Below, piece after piece: positions 16,413-25,298 of a stretch of DNA of 64,000 nt. The DNA lies in the NCBI GenBank assembly GCA_002354095.1, contig DEKX01000019.1, positions 73,070 through 137,069 on the forward strand. The letters run 5' to 3'. How positions within the stretch are numbered: the stretch's first letter is position 1; the number at the start of each line of letters is the position of its first letter. Both the position numbers and the translations under genes were made by a program. This DNA comes from Prevotella sp. UBA2711 (lineage in GTDB: Bacteria; Bacteroidota; Bacteroidia; Bacteroidales; Bacteroidaceae). Under the pieces are notes generated by a model. That model ran no database searches. It saw only the letters and a program-made list of their open reading frames with translations, and was not told the DNA's origin.

Positions 16413-17879
16413 TTACCATATACTTTTTAGTTGCCATGCGTTCAATTCCATTTTTGTACCCTTACGGAGTGCAAATGTCTCTATACCGGTTTGCGTTTCG
16501 GAAGGGAATGTCTGGAGCGTAAACACATCTTTTCCGTCGTTGGCGAAAATCTCGATACAGCTTTTGTCAACAAAGATATGTAAGCGTAGCTGTGAGTCTT
16601 GTGGATCAACCTGTGAATGCGTCATGCGGCTGAACTTGGCGATGTCGGCATCAGTCGTATGGGTACGGTCTATGACTAAATTGTGTGAATCAGTATCGTA
16701 ACTGACAACCACTTTACGTCCTTCACCTACGCAGATATTCAGTCCGAAGGTATTGGAAACATCAGTAGAAAACGTGGCATCCAGTTCATAGACATTCTGC
16801 GAAGGTTCGAAACGATGAAGTTTATGAGTGCCAATAGGGAGTACCCCCGAAATGCCGACTGTTTTTGTGCGTAGCGTTTGCAGTGCTTTCAATGGCTGTT
16901 GTGTCATACGCAATCCTTCTGGATAAGTTTTCAACTCCAATTGACGGGGAATCGACCAGAATCCCTTTCCGTATGTGGAAGGCTGTTGTTGCGCATAGTC
17001 CCAAGTGGCAACCCACCCTAAAGAGAGCACTTCCCTTTGGGTACCATCGTAGTCGCGGAAGACTCTTGACGCATAGTAGTCTAATCCTTTATCGACATAT
17101 AATGGAGTTGTAGGGTGGTTGTCAATGAGTTTGAAGGTTTTTCCGTCAAAATCACCGATGAAGTACTGTTCCTGTGCCCAATTGACGGAAACAACAAGAA
17201 CCCACTTGCGGTTGTTCCAGTCTCCGTCAATAGGGAGCTGGAACAAATCAGGACATTCCCATGATTTTTCACTGTCGCCTGAGGGACCAAAATCACTTGT
17301 CCATGTCCAGTGCTTCAAATCGTCGGACTCATAGAACTTGACTTTTTTCTCCAATGCCTTTGCAACTACCATGACCCATTTGTCAGTAGTTTCGCTCCAA
17401 AAGACTGTGGGGTCGCGAAATTCAGTACTCCAAATGTCTAAGACGGGATTACCGTCGTAATGGTGGAAAGTCTTTCCGTCATGGCTGAATGCTATGCCTT
17501 GCGATTGTTTTTTTGAATCACGGTCAAAGAGTGTAAAAGCGGCAATATAGGCATTTTCTCCATATCCTGCTGTGTTGTGCTTGTCAATGAGTGCCGAACC
17601 AGTGAAGCAGGCAGTATTGGCAGGGATGTCCTGCATGACATTGTGAGACACCTCTTGGTAGTGTACTAAATCGGTAGATTCAACTTTCCCCCACCAATAC
17701 ATATGATATTTGCCCTGATAGTAGAGCAACCCGCTGGGATCGCCAATCCATGATTTCTTTGGACTGAAGTGATACTGTGGGCGGTATTTTTCCTGATAGG
17801 CGGTATTATTGGCGGTTTGTCCAAAGATGGCTGATATTCCGAAAAGAAATAATGTGCTTAAAATGATTCTTTCTTTCAT
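16413..17879 (-). CDS. GH32 fructan hydrolase of module 2, secreted
   Basis: 488 aa; signal peptide ending near IFG. GH32 motifs: WIGDPSG (Asp47; the usual motif is WMNDPNG, so both Asn residues are changed), EFRDPTVF (155-157) and WECPDLF (Glu208). The propeller is followed by a full C-terminal beta-sandwich with the SCIEIFANDG strand. No N-terminal accessory domain, unlike the 710-2419 enzyme. It has a Sec signal and no lipobox, so it is likely periplasmic. It is last in the SusC2-SusD2 operon and has its own terminator. The altered first motif suggests a different subsite -1 contact or linkage preference, but the nucleophile is kept. Confidence 0.9.
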   Translation of the reverse strand: MKERIILSTLFLFGISAIFGQTANNTAYQEKYRPQYHFSPKKSWIGDPSGLLYYQGKYHMYWWGKVESTDLVHYQEVSHNVMQDIPANTACFTGSALIDKHNTAGYGENAYIAAFTLFDRDSKKQSQGIAFSHDGKTFHHYDGNPVLDIWSTEFRDPTVFWSETTDKWVMVVAKALEKKVKFYESDDLKHWTWTSDFGPSGDSEKSWECPDLFQLPIDGDWNNRKWVLVVSVNWAQEQYFIGDFDGKTFKLIDNHPTTPLYVDKGLDYYASRVFRDYDGTQREVLSLGWVATWDYAQQQPSTYGKGFWSIPRQLELKTYPEGLRMTQQPLKALQTLRTKTVGISGVLPIGTHKLHRFEPSQNVYELDATFSTDVSNTFGLNICVGEGRKVVVSYDTDSHNLVIDRTHTTDADIAKFSRMTHSQVDPQDSQLRLHIFVDKSCIEIFANDGKDVFTLQTFPSETQTGIETFALRKGTKMELNAWQLKSIW

Positions 17880-17896
17880 GTCTTGGTAGTTTTAAG

Positions 17897-17931
17897 TACC
17901 GCCCAAGAACTTGAAGTAGTCTTGGGCGGTA
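17897..17931 (-). promoter_or_regulatory. Intercistronic hairpin between SusD2 and GH32
   Basis: A perfect 12-bp inverted repeat, TACCGCCCAAGA (17897-17908) and its complement (17920-17931), with an 11-base loop, in the 93-bp gap. No T-run follows on the minus strand, so it looks like an mRNA stability or processing element, not a terminator. Confidence 0.6.
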
Positions 17932-17972
17932 GCGATGAACCAAAAAACTATCTCTTTGTAAAGTGTGTCGTT

Positions 17973-19769
17973 TTAGAAGCTGGCATAGCCAGGATTCTGG
18001 ACATAGTTCTGACCAGAGAACTTATACTGGTTATTGGTGATTGGCAGATACTCGTCTTTGCCGGCAGTGAACTTAGAGCCCTGGTAATAAGGACGGATGT
18101 CCTGTTCGCACTGGATATATTTGTTCATCACATCGGCTGCAATACCCCAACGAACGAGGTCAAAGAAACGCTCGCCTTCAAGGGCTGTCTCAAGACGCGA
18201 TTCGAATCGTACGGCCTGACGAGCATAGTCCTGGGTCCAACCTGCTGCGGGATATTCCGCAATTTTGTAGTTGGCAGCATACCCACCGTAATTAGGACAG
18301 TTTCCATGCTCGAAGGTAGCTGTGTAAGCCTTCACATAGTCTGATTGAGCAGAGCGATTGCGAATCTCATTAATCAAGGGGCGAGCCTCGTCTTGACGAC
18401 CTAATTCAACCAAGGCTTCAGCTTCCCAAAGCAAGATGTGGGCGTAGCGAATCATGTGCCAATTAAGGGCACTGGCTCCCCAAGGCCATCCAGGATACAT
18501 ATCGGCAGACTCAGGCGAAACGAAGAAACGCTTAGCACAGTGATAGCCATAGGTACCACGGTCGCGAACCCACGTAGCCAGACAGGGAGTCGTGGTGTAA
18601 GTCTTCCAAGTAACATTAGGGCGCCCAATGATAAAGTCAAGGCGTGGGTCAACGTTATGATCGTTGGCTGATACAGTAACGAAATTATCGGTGAATGCCA
18701 CCTGATCAAAATCAGCCATTGACTGATAGTTGAACTCAGGCAGTCCATTGCCATCGGTCTGGAAAGCATTGATAAGGTCTTGTGATGGCAAGAAAAAACC
18801 GTCACCTGAGTATGGTCCCTGTGGGGCATTCAACAGCATACTCCAGTTTATACGTCCAGCACTATTAGAGCCGTCGTTCATGGAATACTGGATGTCCCAG
18901 ATACACTCCTTGCTATTATCATACTGGACAAGGTCGAGCTGTTGGAAATCGTCGAGCAGACCATATCGTCCTGACTGACGGATTTCGTCGCAAAGGCTGA
19001 CTACCTTGCTCAGATAATCCTTATTAATAGAAGTCACAGCATGGTTGCCAGCATTCTGCTCGTAAGCACGATATAGATAAACCTTGGCAAGATAAGCCTT
19101 AGCCATGAATTTGTTAACACGTCCAACCTCGCTTTGGGACTCAGGCAGACTATTGATGGCCGTTTCAATCTCAGCAGCTATTTTTTCCAGCAGTTGTTCG
19201 CGGGTGAACTCGTTGTTGGGAATGGTGCTAACAGCATCTTCAGCTACAGTCTCGTCGAAATAGGGAATCTGATTGAACAGACGTTGTAATTCGAAATAAT
19301 AGTGGGCACGCAACACGCGCATTTCAGCAATGCGGACATTCTTATTGGGGACTTGTTCTTCGGAACAGTCGTTGAGCACTTTTAAGGCTGAGTTACAACG
19401 CTGAACACTGACGAAGAGATGGTACCATTTTGAGTCGGTAACGCCATCGGTAGCATCGAGCGTGAAGGTTTCCAAGCGGTGGGTTTCAAAACCATCGCCA
19501 GTGCCACCGCCTCCCTTCAGTGCATCGTCGGAACGAACGGCACCTGTAGTCCAGTGAGTGGTAGGATACCACCATACGCTCCAGTCTTGTGGGTTTGGTC
19601 CCATCAATGCGGCGTAAGCTGCGGTGCAGAGTTGGTCGGCACCGTCAGCCGACATCAGCACATTTTCGCTGACTACACCCTGTGGGGGATTGTCGAGAAA
19701 AGAACTCTCGTTACAGGCACTGATACTGAAAACAGCAGTGCCAAGGATGAATATATTTTTGAGTTTCAT
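17973..19769 (-). CDS. SusD-like glycan-binding lipoprotein 2 (RagB/SusD family)
   Basis: 598 aa; lipobox FSISAC (Cys19) followed by NESSFLDNPPQG. Typical SusD features are the TPR-like helices (SVQRCNSALKVLND, RAHYYFELQRLFNQIPYF), DECIWDIQYSMNDGS-like middle region and the C-terminal RLETALEGERFFDLVRWGIA. It is clearly related to SusD1 (both have the SDDALKGGGGTGDG region) but much diverged. It starts 14 bp after SusC2. It would pair with SusC2 and may select a different fructan size or linkage from SusD1. Confidence 0.95.
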   Translation of the reverse strand: MKLKNIFILGTAVFSISACNESSFLDNPPQGVVSENVLMSADGADQLCTAAYAALMGPNPQDWSVWWYPTTHWTTGAVRSDDALKGGGGTGDGFETHRLETFTLDATDGVTDSKWYHLFVSVQRCNSALKVLNDCSEEQVPNKNVRIAEMRVLRAHYYFELQRLFNQIPYFDETVAEDAVSTIPNNEFTREQLLEKIAAEIETAINSLPESQSEVGRVNKFMAKAYLAKVYLYRAYEQNAGNHAVTSINKDYLSKVVSLCDEIRQSGRYGLLDDFQQLDLVQYDNSKECIWDIQYSMNDGSNSAGRINWSMLLNAPQGPYSGDGFFLPSQDLINAFQTDGNGLPEFNYQSMADFDQVAFTDNFVTVSANDHNVDPRLDFIIGRPNVTWKTYTTTPCLATWVRDRGTYGYHCAKRFFVSPESADMYPGWPWGASALNWHMIRYAHILLWEAEALVELGRQDEARPLINEIRNRSAQSDYVKAYTATFEHGNCPNYGGYAANYKIAEYPAAGWTQDYARQAVRFESRLETALEGERFFDLVRWGIAADVMNKYIQCEQDIRPYYQGSKFTAGKDEYLPITNNQYKFSGQNYVQNPGYASF

Positions 19770-19783
19770 AATTATTTCTGTTT

Positions 19784-22700
19784 TTAGAGTCCAACATTCA
19801 GTCCGAAAGTAAACATACGTGGCATGGGGTAAGCATAACCAAGGCCTTCTGGGTCAGCACCTTTATAGGCGGTAATGGTAAAGAGGTTCTGAGCCTGGAA
19901 ATAGACGCGTAAGTTGCGGAGGTGTATTTTCTTCAGCAAGGTTTGTGGTAACGTATATCCCAGCGTAATAGTCTTCAGCTTGATATAGTTGCCATTCTCT
20001 ACGTAGAAGTCGGAACTTTCCTTTTCGTTGTTGGCGGGCGATGTAGTGAGTGCAGGCGTATCACAATTATAAACACCTGTTTTTTCAAAATTATCCCATG
20101 CGTTGTAGGCATCGAGCATACGCTCACCATGGTTACCAATCCAGTATGCCCACAAATCTGTGTAGAACTTAGAATTATTCCATGCCTTGCGAACCATTCC
20201 ATTGAAGAACAGAGAGAGGTCGAAGCCACGCCATGAGCCAGAGAGATTGAGACCTCCGATGAACTTAGGCTGGTCGGAACCGAGAACGGTACGGTCGTTG
20301 GCATTGATGATGCCATCACCATTAGCGTCAACGTAACGCAGACGGCCAACACCGGGTGCGCCATACTGTACATCGTATTTTGCGGTGTATTCGTCCACCT
20401 CAGCCTGTGTGTGGAAGACTCCATCGGTCTTATATCCTAACCATGAGCCAAGAGCATATCCTACGTTGGTTATATCTACACCATTACCGCAACCCCATGT
20501 GTAATAAACGGCATCAGGAAGTTCGGTAATTTTGTTCTTGTTGAATGAACCGTTGAAACTGACTTCGTAATTGAAGTCCTTGATACGATCGCGCCATCCG
20601 ATGGTAAATTCGAAACCTTTGTTGTTCATGGCTGCTACGTTCTGGAAAGAATAACCCCCTTCACCCTTTACAGCTGCGTATGCAGGCTCGTAAAGCATGT
20701 CCTTAGTATTCTTGTTAAAATAGTCGAGGCTAACCGTCAAACGATTGTTAAGGAAGGCTGCATCAATACCGATGTTTACCTGTTCGGTCTGTTCCCATTT
20801 CAGATTGGGGTTGCCAGTGTGTGTACGGATAGTACCAGCTGCCAGAGTCTGATTGTCGCCATACAGATTGTAGCCACCGTTGTTAACACTGTTGACAAAA
20901 AGGCTATAAGTAGCCGAATTGTCAATCATATCGTTACCATTGAGACCCCATGAAGCGCGCAGTTTCAAATTGTCGAGCCATTTTACCTTATCTTTCATAA
21001 AGGCCTCTTCACTGATACGCCAACCACCACTGACAGAAGGGAATACACCGCTATTGTTGTTCTTGCCGAAACGACTGGTAGCATCGCGACGAATAGTGAA
21101 TGAAGCCAGATAGCGAGAATCGTATGAGTAGTTTACTTTACCAAAGTAGCTGACCATTGAATAGGTATTACCAGTAGCATCGACATTCTTGCCGCTGGTA
21201 ACAGTTCCCAGATAGCGATAGTCGGTATTCTCATATTCCAGTCCTGTGCCGTAACCCCATTCATAGTCGTACTTTTCTTTCTTGGCTTCGATACCGATCA
21301 GAGCAGTGATTGAATGCTTCTTGATATCGAAACTATACTGAGCTTGATTGGTCCATGTCCAGTTGAACTGGCGGGCATTCCACTGAGTCATTTCATTGGT
21401 ATTGACGGTGCGGCTACCTTCCTGCCATTTGGGAATAAAAGTGGAATTGTTCTCGTGGAAGTAGTTGACGCCAAATGTAGAACGGATAACAAGGTTTTTA
21501 ATGGGTTCTATCTCTAAGTATGCACTACCGAAGATGCGCCAGCGCTCGTGTTTGTCGTTTGCAATATTGTCGGTCAGACGTACGGGGTTGGGGGAGTCAT
21601 TCAATACATCAACGTAACCTCCACCATAACTGCCGTCTGTGGCATAGACAGGAACCATAGGCTGAAGTTTGTAGATGGTTTCCTCGATTCCATCAGGCTG
21701 TACATGTTCTGTCCAACGTGTTACAGCCACATTCTCACCAATGCGCAACTTGTCGTTTAGGAATTTATAGTCGCCTGACAGACGAGTGTTGAAACTCTTG
21801 TAGTCGGTATTGCGTACCAATCCCTTATGATCCATATAATTGACGGAGAGAGAAGAACCGCCATGTTCACCGCCACGAGAGAGTGTGAGGCTATAGTTCT
21901 GCATCAGAGCTGTTTTGTAAATTTCGTCTGCCCAGTTCGTATTGGCTACGGGCATTACCTTGTCACCACTGTTATAAGTCTGTGCAATAACAGGAGTGGC
22001 ACCGTTGCCGAAAAGTTCAGACTCTGGTGTGCGTCCGTCGTTACCATTTTTGAAAGCCTGCCAATAGCAGTTAGCCCACTGTTGCGTGTTAAGCATATTC
22101 ACACCCGTAGAGAACGTCTGTGCTGTGAGAGAAGCAGAGAAATCTATTTTTGTTTCACCGCTCTTTGCACGTTTTGTGGTGATGATGATAACACCATTGG
22201 CTGCCTGTGCACCATAGATAGCTGCAGAAGAGGCATCCTTCAGGACCTGAATAGACTCTACATCGCCACTGGACAGGATAGAACCCACATTGTCGCGAGT
22301 AGGCATACCGTCAATGACGTACAGGGGGCTTGAGTTGTTGATAGTGGTAGTACCACGGACTAATGTTGAAGTGCTACCACCACCAGGGGTACCATCGGTG
22401 GTGATGTTCATACCTGCAACGCGACCTTGTAAAGCCTGCATAACGTTACCTGTAGGAATGTCGGCAACATCCTTCATCTTTACAACGGCTACGGCACCGG
22501 TAAGGTCGGCCTTCTTTTCAGTCATGTAACCCGTAACAACAACCTCATTCAAGGTCATCTCATCGTCTTTCATGGTTACCTGCATTCCATTTTGGGCAGG
22601 TAGTTCTACTGTTTGGTAACCGATGTAGGAGAAGACGAGCGTCTTGCCTGCCTCTACCTTCAACTTGAAGTTACCATCGAAGTCGGTCACGGTACCGTTG

Positions 22701-22846
22701 GTAGTACCTTTCTCCATGACGGTGGCACCGATGACTGGTCCCATAGCGTCATTCACAGTTCCTGTAATCTCCTGTTGCGCGTACATTATAGTACATAGCA
22801 GCAGCGAGAGGAAACTCAGAGTGATTCTTTTAATCGCTTGTTTCAT
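19784..22846 (-). CDS. SusC-like TonB-dependent transporter 2
   Basis: 1020 aa. Signal peptide, carboxypeptidase-regulatory-like domain (GPVIGATVMEKGTTNGTV), TonB box and plug (LNEVVVTGYMTEKKADLTGAV), and an outer-membrane barrel. The last residues are GLNVGL, so the terminal residue is Leu where SusC1 has Phe. The N-terminal ~120 residues match SusC1 closely; the barrel is divergent. It is first in the module-2 operon, 143 bp from regulator 2, with the same leader sequence as SusC1. Predicted role is uptake of a fructan oligosaccharide together with SusD2. Confidence 0.96.
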   Translation of the reverse strand: MKQAIKRITLSFLSLLLCTIMYAQQEITGTVNDAMGPVIGATVMEKGTTNGTVTDFDGNFKLKVEAGKTLVFSYIGYQTVELPAQNGMQVTMKDDEMTLNEVVVTGYMTEKKADLTGAVAVVKMKDVADIPTGNVMQALQGRVAGMNITTDGTPGGGSTSTLVRGTTTINNSSPLYVIDGMPTRDNVGSILSSGDVESIQVLKDASSAAIYGAQAANGVIIITTKRAKSGETKIDFSASLTAQTFSTGVNMLNTQQWANCYWQAFKNGNDGRTPESELFGNGATPVIAQTYNSGDKVMPVANTNWADEIYKTALMQNYSLTLSRGGEHGGSSLSVNYMDHKGLVRNTDYKSFNTRLSGDYKFLNDKLRIGENVAVTRWTEHVQPDGIEETIYKLQPMVPVYATDGSYGGGYVDVLNDSPNPVRLTDNIANDKHERWRIFGSAYLEIEPIKNLVIRSTFGVNYFHENNSTFIPKWQEGSRTVNTNEMTQWNARQFNWTWTNQAQYSFDIKKHSITALIGIEAKKEKYDYEWGYGTGLEYENTDYRYLGTVTSGKNVDATGNTYSMVSYFGKVNYSYDSRYLASFTIRRDATSRFGKNNNSGVFPSVSGGWRISEEAFMKDKVKWLDNLKLRASWGLNGNDMIDNSATYSLFVNSVNNGGYNLYGDNQTLAAGTIRTHTGNPNLKWEQTEQVNIGIDAAFLNNRLTVSLDYFNKNTKDMLYEPAYAAVKGEGGYSFQNVAAMNNKGFEFTIGWRDRIKDFNYEVSFNGSFNKNKITELPDAVYYTWGCGNGVDITNVGYALGSWLGYKTDGVFHTQAEVDEYTAKYDVQYGAPGVGRLRYVDANGDGIINANDRTVLGSDQPKFIGGLNLSGSWRGFDLSLFFNGMVRKAWNNSKFYTDLWAYWIGNHGERMLDAYNAWDNFEKTGVYNCDTPALTTSPANNEKESSDFYVENGNYIKLKTITLGYTLPQTLLKKIHLRNLRVYFQAQNLFTITAYKGADPEGLGYAYPMPRMFTFGLNVGL

Positions 22847-22898
22847 TTGCTTGTAATTATTGGTTAGTACTCTTGAAAATTACTGTTGCAAAAGTACT
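22835..22898 (-). repeat. Duplicated SusC leader and promoter segment, copy 2
   Basis: Partner of 14517-14582: the first codons of SusC2, its untranslated leader and the -7 element. Identity is complete over 47 bases and then interrupted by a 2-base gap and one change. Confidence 0.85.
22888..22896 (-). promoter_or_regulatory. -7 promoter element of the SusC2 operon
   Basis: Minus strand TACTTTTGC, as at SusC1. A small perfect palindrome (TACCAT, 2-base spacer, ATGGTA; 22898-22911) sits just upstream where the -33 region would be. Confidence 0.7.
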
Positions 22899-22926
22899 AC
22901 CATTTATGGTATGTGGATAAAACAGA

Positions 22927-22952
22927 TGTTTCATAGAACTAAAAAAATCGTT
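22927..22952. promoter_or_regulatory. Putative fructan-regulator boxes A and B upstream of SusC2
   Basis: Box B, TGTTTCATAGAAC (22927-22939), is followed at once by box A (an A-tract then ATCGTTC, ending 22952). Box B starts 31 bp above the -7 element, versus 52 bp at SusC1 and 54 bp at GH32-MFS, a difference near two helical turns. Box A overlaps the left arm of the terminator at 22943-22988. Confidence 0.45.
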
Positions 22953-22988
22953 CAATGTAACATTTATGTTAGACATTGAACGATTTTT
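22943..22988 (-). terminator. Intrinsic terminator of regulator 2, overlapping the SusC2 operator region
   Basis: Perfect 16-bp inverted repeat: AAAAATCGTTCAATGT (22943-22958) and its complement (22973-22988) with a 14-base loop, starting 1 bp after the regulator 2 stop. On the minus strand the stem ends in a T-run. It would insulate SusC2 from the regulator transcript. Confidence 0.75.
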
Positions 22989-22989
22989 C

Positions 22990-24516
22990 TTAGCTTTTTC
23001 GAGTGTCGCCTGGCAGGGTACCAAACTCTTCCTTGAAACATTTGGTGAAATAGCTGGGGGCAGTGAAGCCTACTTGATAGGCAATCTCACTAACAGAAAG
23101 ATCAGTGGTTTGGAGCAATACCTTACTGCGGTTCAGACGACTAAGTCGGATGATATCAACAGGGGTTCGTCCTGTCTGCTGTTTCACCTTGCGATAGAGC
23201 TGTACGCGGCTGACACCCATTTCGCCAGCCAATTCCTCGACACTGAAATCGCTATTGCCGATATGTTCCTGTACCTTCAAGCGGAGACGTTCCAAGAAAC
23301 GGGCATCGGCATCGGCCTCTATCTGTGTTTTCTCTTCAGGGGTGACGTCAGTGACTTCGGGTTGAGGTGCGCTCTCCTCGGCAGGAACACTGACCACCAT
23401 CGAGAAGGCTTGACGCTCCAGACGGTGGCGACGGCGCATATTGGTGATGGTGATAGCTGCACTGGCTGTAATGATGAGGAGAATGACAGCCAAGAGAATG
23501 GTGAACATGCGGTGCATGTCGAGTTGCTGAAGGTAGGTATCTGCTTTCTCATGCAACTGGTCAAGGTAGGCTGTCTGGCGGAGGGTTTCTTCGCTCTCTA
23601 ACAATACAATATTAGCATTGTCGTGGGTGACGAGTGCCGATTTTAGCAGATTCTCTTTTTGATAGGGCTTATCCTTCAGGATGTTGAGGGCCAGGAGTAT
23701 GAGTTGGTCGCCGTGGGTGGGGTAGATGTAACTGGCATCGAGCAGGGAGTCGCGCACCAATTGGATACCTCCGTCCTTACCAGGCAGGCCATCAATGCCG
23801 CAGAATTTTGTTGAGAGTTGAGGGTTTCGTTTAAAGAGTGCCTTGCGTGCTCCCATAGCCATACGGTCGTTTTGTCCGAAAACAAAATCGATGTTGGTCA
23901 GGTCGCCTTGGTATTGCTGAATGGCATCATAAGCACTTTTTTCTGTCCAGTCGCCCTGCAAGGTGCCAACGAGCTGAAGTTCAGGATAACGGCTGATGGC
24001 CTCCGTAAAACCATTGTGACGCTCGATGGCAGGGGAAGAACCTTTGAGACCTTTGATTTCAAGAAGGCGTCCCTTTCCTTTTAACTGGTGAGCGATATAT
24101 TCCCCTATGGTTCGCCCCATTTCGTAATTGTCGGCACCGATGAAGGCCGTGTATTTCTTCGAATTGGTTTTGCGTTCAAACACAATGACGGGTATGCCTT
24201 TATCATAGGCACGGTCGATGGCTGGCGAAATGGTCTGCACTTGATTAGGAGCTACAATCAGCAAGTCGATACCCGTACTGATCAGACTGTCAATCTGCTG
24301 AACCTGTCGTTCGTCACTGTCGTAGGCAGAGGCAAAGCGAAGTTCTACGTTTTCATGAATATAGGCTCCCATGCGCAATTCGGCATTTTGTTTTTCGCGC
24401 CAGATGTCGGCAGAACATTGGGAGACGCCAATCACGTATTGTGGCTTTTGCTCATTACAACTGCTTAGAAGTAGCAGTAGCAAGGGGAGTAGTAAAGTTT
24501 TTAGATAGTGTTTCAT
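22990..24516 (-). CDS. Membrane-spanning one-component regulator 2: periplasmic sugar-binding domain fused to AraC-type HTH
   Basis: 508 aa with the same architecture as regulator 1. Lipobox-like LLSSC (Cys20), periplasmic-binding fold (about 27-300: IGVSQCSADIWREKQN, DLLIVAPNQVQT, FCGIDGLPGKDGG), one transmembrane helix (337-358), a charged linker (362-404) and an AraC domain (405-505: EELAGEMGVSRVQLYRKVK, EIAYQVGFTAPSYFTKCFK). No kinase or receiver domain. It probably controls SusC2-SusD2-GH32. It starts 14 bp after lpxH on the same strand, so it appears to be expressed from the housekeeping DUF59-lpxH promoter; no promoter was seen in the gap. Confidence 0.85.
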   Translation of the reverse strand: MKHYLKTLLLPLLLLLLSSCNEQKPQYVIGVSQCSADIWREKQNAELRMGAYIHENVELRFASAYDSDERQVQQIDSLISTGIDLLIVAPNQVQTISPAIDRAYDKGIPVIVFERKTNSKKYTAFIGADNYEMGRTIGEYIAHQLKGKGRLLEIKGLKGSSPAIERHNGFTEAISRYPELQLVGTLQGDWTEKSAYDAIQQYQGDLTNIDFVFGQNDRMAMGARKALFKRNPQLSTKFCGIDGLPGKDGGIQLVRDSLLDASYIYPTHGDQLILLALNILKDKPYQKENLLKSALVTHDNANIVLLESEETLRQTAYLDQLHEKADTYLQQLDMHRMFTILLAVILLIITASAAITITNMRRRHRLERQAFSMVVSVPAEESAPQPEVTDVTPEEKTQIEADADARFLERLRLKVQEHIGNSDFSVEELAGEMGVSRVQLYRKVKQQTGRTPVDIIRLSRLNRSKVLLQTTDLSVSEIAYQVGFTAPSYFTKCFKEEFGTLPGDTRKS

Positions 24517-24530
24517 ATTTTGGGGGATGT

Positions 24531-25295
24531 TTAGGGTTGACTCTCGCCTTCGACGTATTCTTCCAAGAACATGTGTTCTCCGTCATATACGGCGTAGGTG
24601 AACTGACTGATCCAATCGCCTAGAATCATCAGACGGACATGCCGTTGCAGGTTGATGTCCAGTTCGATATGGCGATGGCCGAAAATAAAATAATCTATGT
24701 TGGGATGCTCCTCGATATATTGTTTGGCAAAGAGTACCAAGTGTTCTTTGTTCTCACCCATATAGGTGGGCTCGTCCGTCTCCTTGTGCTTGATATAGCT
24801 ATGCTTAGCCCATGTGAGTCCGAAAGAGACACCCCAACGGGGATGGAGGGCGGAAAAGAGCCATTGGCACACCTTGTTATGGAAGATGGCACGAATCACC
24901 TTAAACGACTTGTTGGGGTCGCCCATGCCGTCTCCATGAGCCAAGAAGAATTCCTTGCCGTAAATCTCGGTGGTCTCGGGTTGCTTGTGGAGAATAACAC
25001 CACACTCCTTTTCCAGATATTCGTATGCCCAGATGTCGTGATTGCCCGTGAAATAGTGCACCTCAACCCCCATATCTGTCAGTTCGGAGATTTTTCCCAA
25101 GAAACGGGTGAACCCCTTTGGCACCACATACTTGTATTCATACCAGAAGTCAAACATGTCGCCTAAGAGGTAGATAGCAGCTGCTTTCTCCTTGATACTG
25201 TCGAGAAAACGCACAAGGCGGCGTTCCTGCATCCGTTGATGTGGGATGGCCAGCGACCCAAGGTGGGCATCGGAAAGGAAATAGACGTTCTTCAT
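24531..25295 (-). CDS. lpxH: UDP-2,3-diacylglucosamine pyrophosphatase LpxH-like
   Basis: 254 aa calcineurin-like metallophosphoesterase. The metal-binding blocks are in order: SDAHLG (8-13), GDMFDFW (about 45-51), GNHD (about 89-92), HGDGMGDP (about 120) and GHRHIELD (about 205). In lipid A synthesis LpxH removes UMP from UDP-2,3-diacylglucosamine to give lipid X, at the cytoplasmic face of the inner membrane. The start is 3 bp after the DUF59 gene's stop, so they share an operon; regulator 2 follows by 14 bp. The related LpxG/LpxI families do not fit these motifs. Confidence 0.88.
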   Translation of the reverse strand: MKNVYFLSDAHLGSLAIPHQRMQERRLVRFLDSIKEKAAAIYLLGDMFDFWYEYKYVVPKGFTRFLGKISELTDMGVEVHYFTGNHDIWAYEYLEKECGVILHKQPETTEIYGKEFFLAHGDGMGDPNKSFKVIRAIFHNKVCQWLFSALHPRWGVSFGLTWAKHSYIKHKETDEPTYMGENKEHLVLFAKQYIEEHPNIDYFIFGHRHIELDINLQRHVRLMILGDWISQFTYAVYDGEHMFLEEYVEGESQP

Positions 25296-25298
25296 CGG

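Noticed and set aside
22943..22988. 16-bp inverted repeat considered first as an operator
   Set aside because: It starts 1 bp after the regulator 2 stop and ends in a T-run, so a terminator is the simpler reading; only its left arm overlaps box A.
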